This document shows positions 49,281-60,850 of a stretch of 64,000 nt of DNA, piece by piece. Positions within the stretch are counted from its first letter, which is position 1; every line of letters begins with the position of its first letter. Under the pieces are notes generated by a model. That model saw only the letters and a list, made by a program, of their open reading frames with translations. It made no database searches and was not told the DNA's origin. Position numbers and translations under genes: made by a program. This stretch comes from Chaunax sp. Z400 (taxonomy: Eukaryota; Chordata; Actinopteri; Lophiiformes; Chaunacidae): the NCBI GenBank assembly GCA_037577475.1, contig CM075197.1, positions 13,591,018-13,655,017 on the forward strand, read 5' to 3'.

Positions 49281-49671
49281 CTGTCTATGAGGCAGTTTAG
49301 GTGACATCACTGTGAGCATTCTGCTGCAGACACTATGAGAAGGAGGAGGGAGAAAGAGGCGAGGACACAGAGATGTGGAAAAGGAAAGAAATGAAATGAG
49401 AGTCGGTCCAAGAGGATGAGTAACTACAGTATGCAGCACAAATACAAACTTTCTGTACTTTGGAGCAGATGCCACCAGGGAGATCCGCAAAGAAGTGGGC
49501 AAAGAAGGAAAAAAAAGAGGAAAATATACTCATAAAAAGAGCTAACAGCTCTATTTCCTCTGGTCCCACATATTCAAATCGATTCCCTTTGAAAAGTGAG
49601 TGGCCATTCCTCATCTGCGAGACAGCTCCATCCAGCTATTGGAATAATAACACACTAACATACAGTAGCTG

Positions 49672-49695
49672 CACACACACACACACACACACACA
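49672..49695 (+). repeat. (CA)n microsatellite
   Basis: Uninterrupted CA array of about 24 bases. Confidence 0.9.
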
Positions 49696-49876
49696 GGAGC
49701 GCATGCACACATGCTATTTTCAGCTTTTCAGTAATAATATACAGGCACGTTCATGCACACCAACACACAGAAAACAAATCGAGCTACCAAGCAAAGTGCT
49801 ACAGTCCAAATCTCATTGAGGACAAGGTAATAGGGTATGTGACAACACCCCAGTGATGTCATTATCACAGTCTAGG

Positions 49877-49916
<40 letters not shown>
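49877..49916 (+). repeat. Compound (CT)n(CA)n microsatellite
   Basis: A CT run of about ten bases joined directly to a CA run of about 30 bases. Confidence 0.9.
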
Positions 49917-49917
<1 letters not shown>

Positions 49918-50233
49918 CCAATTAGAGACACACAAATACAGATTGCCCTCGTTGGTAATATATTGCTAAAGTAGCAAACACACATATACAGTACCGGAGC
50001 AAGTGCACGTTTGTGAGGTGTTTGACAGTACAGCGTGCCCTCTGGTTTAGCAGGCTGCAGATGCTCTCATTAAATGACAGTGTGATTTCAGCCAAACAAA
50101 ATCACACAGTAATTGGACAAACTAATAAATGATGTCACAAAATGTTATTTCTATCCACTCTGTCTGTCTCTCGCTCCATCCTTCCCTTCTGCTCCGATAC
50201 GCTATTTGACACAGGCAACAAACATCAGAGTGC

Positions 50234-50657
<424 letters not shown>

Positions 50658-51235
50658 TACTACTACTACTAATAATAATAATAATATAATAATAATAATA
50701 AACAGCTTTCTTTATACAAGAAAAGCAACTCAAAGTCCTTTACAACAAATAAATTACAAACATCAGGCGATTAAAAAAGACAGAAAGAACATAAAATAGA
50801 ATATAAAATAAATGTAAACGTTATGATATTATAATAATCGTAATAATTATAATCTCCGGAAAGCAGCATCTTTAAATGCCAAAGTAAAGAGATACGTTTG
50901 TGGCTTTCTTTAAAAAGAAAAAAATATTTAGTGAGCTGTCTTCTCCGCTGTCCATAGTTGGTATCTTCCATTGCTTTGGGCAATAATTGACAAAAGCTGC
51001 ATCCCCATTTGTATTCCGGCTGTTTCTTGGAACCTCCAATAAGCCAGCAGCAAATGATCTCAGTGTTCTTGAAAGTAAATAGTGAACAAGGGGATTAGCA
51101 GTAGCCTATAGCTTGGTCATAACCCATTTAGAGCTTTATAAGGAGGACCTTGAAGTAACTTCAAGATGAAACAGGACGCCATTGGAGGGCAGTTAAAAAT
51201 GGACCAATAAGCTCTCTGTTGGTTCTCGTTCATAA
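50658..51235 (-). mobile_element. Old dispersed repeat, probable retrotransposon-derived
   Basis: A CTA/AAT tandem run (50658-50702) is followed by CAAGAAAAGCAACTCAAAG, TCCTTTACAACAAATAAATT and AACATAAAATAGAATATAAA, then farther on GGAACCTCCAATAAGCCAGC, CATTTAGAGCTTTATAAGG and CAGGACGCCATTGGAGGGCA. Blocks like these recur in this order across teleost genomes in my recollection. The family name and true orientation are uncertain. Confidence 0.5.
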
Positions 51236-53438
51236 TACAAAAAAAAATCAATGTACATGGAACTCTCTTAAAACATGATACACATTAACTTTACTGTTAC
51301 ACTGCCACAACTAAAAACGTTTAAATACTGTATGTTTTAGTCAAAAGCACATAACACTGTCCTCATTCACTCATTCATGCATAAACTGTCAGTACTGGCC
51401 ATCGAGAGCAAGAATGTCATGTAAGAAGACAGGGATTGACTTCCAAGACTGGTTAAGGTAGAACAACACAAAACAAGAACAGGGGCAAAACGTCAGCATG
51501 GATTCTGAAGTAAAATATAATGTAGATATATATAAATATTTAAGCAACTTCCTCTTCGTTACCATTTGGTGATGGTAGAATGTTACAGCTAAGTAAAAAT
51601 GCTCACAAAAATCTAATGTGTTACTCCATATTCAATCTCGCACAGCGGACAAACGTAACTATGGTTTGACAGGAATAAATCTGAACCTCTGACGACACCA
51701 ACAGTGGCTGATATATACAGGGTTTCCCCTTTTATCATCATACAGTCCAATTAGCCAAAAAACAACTGACCAAGAACAATATCCATCGGCAAGTCTGGCC
51801 ACTAACTATCAATACATTACATAATCACACTTGCAGTGTGTGTATACGTAAATGTGAGTTTGTGATCATTATTTATTCAATTAATTGGAGGCATTGAGTT
51901 GCAGTGGCGGATACAGGAGCAAGAGAGCTGTGCAAATAATACCGATTCATTATTATGTGAGGTAAAGTCAACGGTTTTGTTTGCCTTCATTTTCAGCATT
52001 CAGTGTTTTTTTTGGAGTGAGGTTACCTTATTCATTTATTTATTTAATTTTATTTTTCTATTTTGTTTTTATTTATTTATGTGGAGGTGTCAGAGAACGG
52101 ACATGTGAGTCTCATGCCTGTGCTCCACTGAGCATGTGCTGTATTTGTCATTCATTTTTCATCAATATTATTTATATTAATTACTTTGATGCATTCCTGA
52201 GTAATTACTCAACCTGTATGTGACTGAAGTGCACACAGACCATGATTCCATTTATGAGACATGTGCTAATAAACAGAGAGAAATAGAAAACCACCTCAGC
52301 AGAAGAAGATATCAAACAAATCAGAGTGAACATGTTAACAGGCTGAGTTAGAGCAGACACTAAGAAAGAGGTGACATGACAAACATGATCCATTATTGAC
52401 CACTGAGCAAGTCGCTAACGTTTAGCATGAGAATTATATGAAGCCAATCAACAAGCCAGGCTGGACACCTCCCCATGTATTTACTTTGGAAAGGGAAGAA
52501 TGCACAAGCCTTAAAAAGTTGATGGAATAGAGAAAGGAGAGAACAAACTCACAACAAAAAAACAAATGAGCAAAAGTGCGAAGGACAGGAACAGGAGTTC
52601 TTATTTATTTTTTTATTTTTTATTTTTAACCCACACTCTTTTAAAGAGCTGCCAAGGTGGCACCTTCAAGCTGAGTTGCTGAGAATGCAGCCAGGAAAGT
52701 AATTTCTTTTCTTAATCAATAATGTATTTTTTTTTTCAATACAGGCAAGTGCTGCATTATTCAACAAAGCCTGAGAGATGTATGGAAGGGACTGACACAG
52801 GGAGATACTGCAACATTTATCTAATTAACAAGCAGGAATGAAAGATGAGAGAGAGGGATAGTGAGATGGGCCGAGGAACGGCACAAGGAGAAATAGTAAA
52901 AGCATAAAAGAAAGGAGAGACGGGCATAAACAGTGTCTTCTTTTAAATGGGGAAGCTCTCAGATCGCGTATTCTCCAGGGTTTGACGTGGAAACGGCTTT
53001 GACTGGAAGTCAAAGTCAAGTCAGCGCCAAGAGATTTAGCCTCCATGTGACGGGCAAAGGAAACGCACACACACACACACAGTAAAAACATATGCAGAGG
53101 CATTAAAGCATATATACGCTAAGAAGTTTCACACATATGCACACACAAGTAAGAATAGACAAACACACTGAGGGTCTCATGAGGCATTATCATTGCAGGG
53201 GAGCTTCTCCTCAAGTTTCACATGAGGATTAGAGAAAAACTGCATGGAACAAGGCGGCAGAAAGACTCAGAGGGTAAACGTAATAACTTTAACCTACAGG
53301 AGAGTGAAGACACTGTGTAAACCCTCGAAGGAGAGGATACACTTGGAGAATCCTAATCCCTGTTTGGGATGAAAACACACTGCACCATTCACTAAACAGA
53401 TTTAGCTGTTGTATTTGTGTGTGTGATTGTGTGTGTGG

Positions 53439-53471
<33 letters not shown>

Positions 53472-53997
53472 GTTGGGGAGGTTGCTATCACACACTTACT
53501 GACCATCACGGCCATTATTATGCTGACTCAGAATATAAAGGTGATGCCTGGACCTCTAATCATACAGTAAATTCTGTATAGTCTAACTTGTGTTAATATG
53601 CACCCATAACGTTCTAGTTGTTGTGAGAGACATATTTAAGAAGGACAGGTGTATCCATCCCAGGTGTATTTACAAAAGGCTTTTTTTTTAACCTAAAGCT
53701 AAAAAATATAACCACACAATATGATGACAGCAATTAAGAGAAGGTCGGATCATTCTTTCAACAAATATTCCAAATGTTCCCACCTTCTCAAAGGGAAGGG
53801 TTTGCAAGCTCTTTTTGTCATACATCTTTATAAAAATCCTAAAAAATGTTTAGGATCAATATTATAAATTACACAAATATTAGACTGAAAACACACTAAG
53901 AGATTATTTTGTAAAACAAAATAATAATAATTAATTACAGTCTTAATATAAACTTAATTCCAAACACTTTAGTGTAATACTATAGAAAGTTTTGTGA
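51236..53997. other. Intronic sequence, no gene seen
   Basis: AT-rich with TTTA-rich runs near 52030-52080 and 52600, and a (GT)n array at 53441-53470. No recognised open frame. Confidence 0.5.
53441..53470 (+). repeat. (GT)n microsatellite
   Basis: Uninterrupted GT array of 30 bases, preceded by shorter GT runs. Confidence 0.92.
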
Positions 53998-54562
53998 TGA
54001 TTTGGATTTAGTTTATTGTTTCCTGCATTAGTTTATAGGTTTATTCTTCACCTCTGTGTTGTACATGATTTTGGATTTAGTTTGTTATTTTCTATATCAG
54101 TCTGAAGGTTTAATTTCCTCTGTGTATCTAGTTCATAACTTTTTTCATGTCTCTGATGTCTGTTCTTCTTTGATTGCTCCTTACCTGTCTGCTGTGTGAT
54201 TGTCTGGTTGTTTCCCACCTGCCTCCCATTCTGTCCTCTTCCCAGTGCCACCTGTTTCTCATTGTCTCGTTACTCCATGTATTTAAGTCTGTGTGTCTCT
54301 GCTCCTCATTGCCAGTTCATCTGTTTCGCACCATGTGCTCTCCTGCAGTCCCTTGCTGTGTTTTCCCCCATGCTCCACCGTTATGGTTCTCCTGAGCTCC
54401 CTGAGTTCTCCTTGTGGTTTTTGTCAAAGGTTTGACTTGCTTGTGTTTTCTTATTTGTTGACTTGTTTTGTGGCTCTGCTTGTGTTTTTGGATTATCCGC
54501 TATTTTGCCAGTTTAAATTAAATTTTTTCCAATAAATCCCTCCATCGAACTCACTTCGCCCA
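53998..54562 (+). mobile_element. LTR-like segment, possibly a solo LTR of a fish LTR retrotransposon
   Basis: A pyrimidine-rich, CTG/TGT-rich segment with a TATA-like TGTATTTAAGTCTGTG near 54277-54292 and a polyadenylation signal (CAATAAATCCC) near 54530. It ends in CCTCCA-type sequence. That layout and composition resemble LTRs of fish Ty3/gypsy-like elements. No second LTR, primer-binding site or coding region is adjacent. A roughly 68-base tandem duplication (53998 and 54066) lies at its left. Assignment is by overall resemblance only. Confidence 0.4.
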
Positions 54563-54762
54563 AACCTCCAGGTTGGATCTCCTATAAATGTATGAGATTC
54601 TGTTGAACATATTGTTAGAAAATTTGTTGTAAACCACCATGAAAATCCTGTGTCCTTAAATATGCAGTATTAAGGTTGTCAACATGTCATTTTAGCTGCT
54701 GATTAATTGCCATACAACTAATTGCAATTTAATTGTCTTCTACTGTTTGATTTTTGCAGTCC

Positions 54763-55253
54763 AAAGCCCCATTCTGACAGCGTTTCATTCCGGGTCTGTT
54801 GCGCCTTTATTCTGCCCCGACGTCTGTCTGAATGCAATGAAGGCGTAATGGGATGTCAGTTTGTTCCACCTCTGCAACGCCTCTGTGACGCCTCTGACAC
54901 CTCGGGAGGTAGTAATAGCACCGACAAAGGCATCTGTCTGAAGTGCCCCGGTGTTGCGGAAAGGGTGTGACCTACCCAGGGGATTTAGCATGCGGCAGCA
55001 ACAGGAAGTCCAGAACAAACACAGAAAATGACCGCTCATCTGGGGAGATGGTGAAATACATCAGATTTTATGTTTGCTGTTGCATCGTACATCACACCTC
55101 TTAACACTGCAGAACGCCGGCATAAGTGTGAACACACACTCCGAGGTGGCGTTGAGACGCCTTGGGATTGGTCCAGTTTGAATGCACCGAAGGGGTCACA
55201 GAGAAGGGAATTCATTTTGCCGCTGTTGCGCAATGCCTGTCTGAAAGTGGCTT
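54763..55253. mobile_element. Candidate MITE with imperfect terminal inverted repeats
   Basis: The left edge aaagccccattctgacagcg and the reverse complement of the right edge aagccactttcagacaggca are similar over about 20 bases. Both ends also carry TGTTGCGC motifs in inverted orientation (54797 and 55224). The interior is GC-richer than its surroundings, typical of fish MITEs. No clear target-site duplication was seen, so the class is undecided. Confidence 0.4.
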
Positions 55254-56343
<1,090 letters not shown>

Positions 56344-56444
56344 GCTGCTGCTGAAATAGGTGGTGTGAGGCAGGTGCCAATCAGGACATCGGGTAATTCC
56401 TGTCCACTCAGCCTTGTCTCTGGTCAAACTGCAGGATTATCCCT

Positions 56445-56582
56445 CACCCCATCATTTCTCTGCTTCCCCTCTCCATCCTCTCCATTACAACACTCCCCTC
56501 CTCCCACCTCCTCTGCCCTCTCCTCCAACACTTGCATCCTCCTGTCCTCCTCCCCTTTCCCTGTTTTCCCCTCCTCTCCACG
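56445..56582 (+). repeat. Polypyrimidine tract
   Basis: CT-dominated stretch of about 140 bases close to the (GT)73 array; a polypurine tract on the grin2a sense strand. Confidence 0.6.
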
Positions 56583-57943
56583 AACGGTGCCACGTGTAGT
56601 ATTACAGGATCAATAAACCATTACTGCGGTAACGTTAAGACAATTGTATATTTACTGTAAACAGACAAGATGGTTGTTGATAGGTTCTGGGGCCCTCTCT
56701 GAGCTCTGGACTGCTTGTTTAACTGCGAGCAACGGTTTGGATTTTGTGGAAATCTTCTGGAACGCCAGATAAAGAAATTGTTTTATGGCATAAAAGGCTA
56801 TTTTTTTTTTCAGCGCTACTGGAGGCAAAGTGTTGTGATTTTCTTGTACTGGCAGATCTTGATGAAAAAGGTAGATCTAGTGAAAAACAATTTTCTTCTT
56901 CAGAAGAGTGAATTAAATCCAGAAGTAGAAAGACGCTAGAAAAGTGTGGTAATAATTTTGATTTCAATGAAGACTAGCTCTAAAAACACCATTTGTTTAT
57001 AGTAATTTCAACAAGGTACTGTATTATATCTGTCATTTTTTCTTTCTGTATCATTTGGTCAGAAAATCTGTCCTCCCAGAGATCCTGGTCAATGACAACG
57101 ATTACTTTGATATTTCAAAATGCCACATGTAGCATCTTTAAGTATAGACTGGCTAACACTCAGGTAAGCCTTGTTTGAAATAACAGATGAGAATATTCCC
57201 ATTGTGAATGTTATGAGCCCCAAGAGCAATGAGCTTTGCCTCAGTACAGAATCATGTGCTGTTCATTTATTCATATCCATGATTCAAATTGATTGGCAGG
57301 CAATGGACAAAATCTTAGAACCAATCAGGACTCCTGTATCTTGTCTGAGGGAATCCTGCACCATGAATAGCCCACCACCACACAGTCATTGTTAGCCAAA
57401 CTGTTAAACACCCTCTCCTCCTATATTTATTCATCTTTCAGTCATCCATTCTCCTTCCCTCCACCTGCTTTTAAAATACTCTCTTGTTTCATTAAATCCA
57501 AAACTTTCCCTGCAGATACCTACCTCATCCTCCGTCCCCCCCTTCCACATTATCTCCCTCCAATGCCAGCCTGGTTCCTCTCTCTTTCTTTCTCTATCTG
57601 CTAAACTGATATTTGACCTGCCTGTTAAGGCTCCCCTGCAGTTTGTTATGATGATAATAAGATATTCTACCATTTTATAGGGTTTGACAAGCCATATGTA
57701 ATAACTTGAGGGTGAATGTGGGCTTGACTTTCTCGATTCAGCAGGGAAGCCAAGCCAGAATCTTTGGCAAACCAAAAGCAAATCAAAAAAGTAATGCAGT
57801 TATCATTTTATTTCAACCGGTTATCCTTTTAGTCTCCTCCATACACCAACTGGCTTTGCACAACACCAGCAAATCATTAACGACATCCATGTTGTCCAGC
57901 ATCCAGCAATCACCCGTCCACTCATGATCCTTCACACACTGCT
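56583..57943. other. Intronic sequence next to the grin2a exon, no gene seen
   Basis: Contains a second pyrimidine-rich stretch (57410-57600) and AT-rich sequence. The 116-codon minus frame at 57431-57781 is the complement of the pyrimidine run and is not accepted. Confidence 0.5.
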
Positions 57944-57952
57944 CCATACCTT
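57944..57952 (-). other. Splice donor after the grin2a coding exon
   Basis: The minus strand reads AAG|GTATGG, with the exon ending at 57950 and the intron beginning at 57949. The codon before the junction is Lys of the conserved ADK, the point at which mammalian GRIN2 genes are also interrupted. Translation past this point (VWSSV then stop) has no family similarity, which supports the junction. Confidence 0.88.
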
Positions 57953-58438
57953 ATCAGCCATGATCATGGACGACCCTCCATGGATGCCCAGGATGGGTAT
58001 GAGCGTCTGCGAGGAAATAAAATCCAAAATCTGGGCGATGGCCTCCTGGTCGGTGCCATCCCCGAACACCACGCCGTGGATCTTGGTCCCAGACATCAGG
58101 TCGCACATGTGAGTGATGATGCTTTTCGGGTCGGTCTCATTGACCAGCAGCGTGACCACGTTGACATCGATGGGGTCCTCCTTGCTCCACAGCGCCCGAA
58201 TGTCCCGGTCTGAGATATAGCGTGTGCGTCCCAGAATAACGGCAATGTTCAGGACCGGCACTTTTTCTGAGGCACCAGTTCTCTGTTTTTGAGCCGCCAC
58301 CGGGTCTGCAATCAGGGTGACTGCTACCAGGATAGCCAGAGATAGCAGCACAGTATTACTACTGCTACAGCTGCTGCTCCTTCTACTCCTCCTCTTACTC
58401 CTTTTGCTGCTGAGGGACATTCTGCCAAACCACTTCAT
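57950..58438 (-). CDS. grin2a: GluN2A-type NMDA receptor subunit, first coding exon (partial gene)
   Basis: This exon encodes the first 163 residues of a GluN2 subunit, the glutamate-binding partner of GluN1 in the synaptic NMDA receptor cation channel. Residues 1-49 look like a signal peptide: a basic Ser/Arg-rich n-region, a hydrophobic core near 30-44 (LLSLAILVAV), and a plausible cleavage after VAA. The amino-terminal (LIVBP-like) domain starts near 60 with VPVLNIAVILG. Family hallmarks follow: DVNVV, the sequon NETD (N100), DPKSIITH, CDLMSG (C112, expected disulfide cysteine), TDQEAIAQILDFISSQT, GIHGGSSMIMADK. LNIAV, DVNVV, CDLMSG, VFGD and FISSQT fit GluN2A better than GluN2B. The exon stops at ADK in phase 0, followed by donor GTATGG, the boundary expected for GRIN2 genes. 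Compared with mammalian GluN2A, about four residues are missing after ALW and two zinc-site histidines are arginines. The start is the ATG three bases after the acceptor; ATG at 58420 is an alternative. The grin2aa/grin2ab paralogue cannot be decided. Confidence 0.93.
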
Positions 58439-58441
58439 CCC
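58439..58441 (-). other. grin2a: 5' UTR end of the grin2a coding exon
   Basis: If the acceptor at 58442-58443 is used, only three bases (GGG) of untranslated sequence precede the ATG in this exon. Most of the 5' UTR would then lie in one or more upstream exons at higher coordinates, not identifiable here. The G at -3 is compatible with initiation. Confidence 0.55.
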
Positions 58442-58490
58442 CTGCATGGAATGAGGATGAGGGAAACAGAGCAGATGAAAACAGATCAAA
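58442..58490 (-). other. Splice acceptor and polypyrimidine tract before the grin2a coding exon
   Basis: Read on the minus strand, a long pyrimidine-rich run (CTGTTTCCCTCATCCTCATT) leads into CCATGCAG, with AG at 58443-58442. The first base of the exon is then 58441. Pyrimidine-rich sequence continues further upstream. This is a good match to a vertebrate 3' splice site and explains why the open frame upstream of 58441 does not resemble GluN2 proteins. Confidence 0.7.
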
Positions 58491-60454
58491 AAGGGAGAGG
58501 GAGATGGGGAAGAGAAGTGTGGAAAGATGATGGCAGAGAAAAAAAAAAGACAGGGGAGATAAATTGTTAATGCATAGCTCTTTAATCCCACACACTCAGG
58601 TTGAATCTTTCTTATTCCATTTCTTCTCAGTGGCTTTGCAGAATATATAAACCTCACGAGGAGGGAGACGGCCTTGAGAGGAAGTTGCAGAGGGCGAGAG
58701 AAAGAGAAGGAGGCAAACAATATATTCTTTATGGTCACGACTGTCAGGATCTGATGATTTCAGAGCAAGCTGTGGTGTTTGGAAGAGGCAGGCAGATATT
58801 TATACAGTTTACAAGTGTAGCATCTTAATAATCACAGATTGATACACAACTTATATCAGGGACGCAGTCATGTACTGGACATTTATACACATTTTCATAA
58901 ACTCTTGCCAGGTGTATGATTTAGTTATTCCACTATTTGCAGTGTTGTGCAGGACAATGATATTATGTGTGTGTGTAAGACAGTGACATAATGGTGAGTA
59001 ATCTGGTTTTCATATGAGTGGAAGGGAGGGGGGTAAAGGGTTCTGGCTTTTTCTCTAATGTCAACATGACGTTCAGTGAAATGTCTCCACTATTGGATAG
59101 ATTATCCTGACATTTGGTGCATGTCAACCTCCAGCTGAATTGTAATTACTTTTGTCATCAACTCAAAATGATTAAAATGCCCAGTTCTTTCATTTATGAC
59201 CACATACCAGCAAAACTATTCCGATCAGACATCCCCATCATCCTTAGCATGCTGATATTTTGATTTAATCTTATTCACGCATAAGTAATATTTAAAATGT
59301 GGACGATAACCCTACTGACAGTAATGTAGTAGTGGTTTGGCAGTGGATAAAACTGTGTACATCCGTAAGACATTATAGAAAGCTATGAAACAGGTGTATA
59401 CATTGTCATGCATATTTTTTTTTGATTAAATGTCCGATAGAAGGGTCACCATATTGCAATTCCAAAAATGTTGTATGGAGTCGTATGCTAAGATATAAAT
59501 GCAAATATCTTCAGAAAATCTCTGATCTAAATTGGACAATAAAACAAAGTAAAGAATGAAAATTGTGTTTCATAAAGTCAGTTACACCTGCTCCATGATG
59601 CTGAAATTGATTTCTTTACCTGTATTTATTAGACTTTTACTTATTTATTAGATTCACTTAACGCTCCAGTCAGACACACAGAGGTAATTTTGTATCCCAG
59701 ATACACAAAGGCTGACAACAACAGACTGATATAAACCAATAGGTGCTATAAATAGCTTGGGATGCCACTCAGACAGTGGGGTAGAGGGACGGAGGAGGGT
59801 TTCCTCAGTTGAAAGAAATGTTTGTGTGTTTAACAGTGTGCCAGTGGACATGAATGTGATAACATGTGAATACGAGACAGTGATAAAGTCCGTGCTAAGA
59901 AGGGGGCAGCTGTTTCCGTGCACCAAGAGAACAGGAGCATGGTGACATCACCATCACATACAAATCACTACATACACCACCCGTCTCCCTACAGACATGA
60001 TTCTCACTGGACCTCCACGGACATCAAGTGCTCAGAGAGCATAAAACGTGTACGTGTCTGTGTGTGGGGGCGAATTCTCATCATGTGTAAGACACATGAG
60101 CAGGTGTGCTGAACAGTACAGCGTGAGCAAAATCAGTAGGGTATGAAACATATGGCCACATAATGCGTTCATGTGCACTGTTGATGATTTATGGATTCAC
60201 TGACAGGACCGCATGTCTTTGCATCAGTGCAGAGACTGCTGGTGCGTGATTGATTAAAAGGAGCTGTCGTTTATCAGGCAACCAGATGTACAGCGCCGAA
60301 ATCAGAAGATCAGAAGAAACTTCTCACATTTACAAAGCATTCTCACCCATTTAAAAGAGTGACAAAAAACATCCATGTTACCAACCAATGTCTTCTCATA
60401 AGCAACCTGTACAATGGAGTGGCAGGGTGGACATGGTGCATTCAGCTGCTAATG
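58491..60454. other. Upstream intron or 5' flank of grin2a, no gene seen
   Basis: This stretch continues the open frame artefact up to 58738 and then becomes ordinary AT-rich sequence. I see no CpG-island-like segment, no recognisable 5' UTR exon and no transposon of known type. It is probably intron between a 5' UTR exon and the coding exon. Confidence 0.5.
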
Positions 60455-60850
60455 ACTGTGCCCAAAACTCGGCTTAAAACCCGGGGAGACCGAGCCTTCG
60501 CAGTAGCAGCTCCAAAGCTGTGGAACAGCGTACCTCTCCAAATCAGATCTGCCCCCAATTTGGAATGTTTTAAATCTTTATTGAGGACTCATCTATTCTC
60601 TTTGGCCTTCCCTTCAAGATGAGACCAGTACTCCCAACAGATTTTGCCATTTTTATTTATCCATTTATTTTCATTATTTTTATAATCTATTGTTATTTTC
60701 TTATTGTACCTTTTATTATCCCATCTGATTTTAATTTTTATTATGATGCATTGTGTTTTCTTGCTGTACCGTTTACATTGTAAAGCATTGTGCTCAACCC
60801 TAGTTGTTTGTCAATGTGCTATATAAATAAAGTTTGACTTGACTTGACTA
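60455..60850 (+). mobile_element. 5'-truncated L2/CR1-like LINE 3' end
   Basis: From about 60455 to the stop at 60620-60622 an open frame encodes the C-terminal tail of a LINE reverse-transcriptase polyprotein, with the characteristic run RGDRAFAVAAPKLWNSVPL, then SAPNLECFKSLLRTHLF. An AT-rich 3' UTR follows with GTGCTATATAAATAAAG and a short TTGAC tandem tail (60833-60849). This is the usual structure of 5'-truncated fish LINE insertions. No catalytic domain is present, so it is a dead fragment. The clade (L2 or CR1 group) is from recalled similarity, not a search. Confidence 0.82.

Noticed and set aside
57060..57180. Possible plus-strand exon ending in CAG|GTAAGC.
   Set aside because: A single donor-like match without a paired acceptor, frame conservation or recognised protein; expected by chance.
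57980..58213. Plus-strand open frame opposite the grin2a exon.
   Set aside because: It is the shadow of a real coding exon on the other strand and has no recognised similarity.
58439..58738. Using the upstream ATG at 58738 as the start of the grin2a protein (268 residues).
   Set aside because: Residues before the ATG at 58438 resemble no GluN2 protein, and a strong splice acceptor lies immediately before the recognised part. The extension is read-through of intron or UTR.
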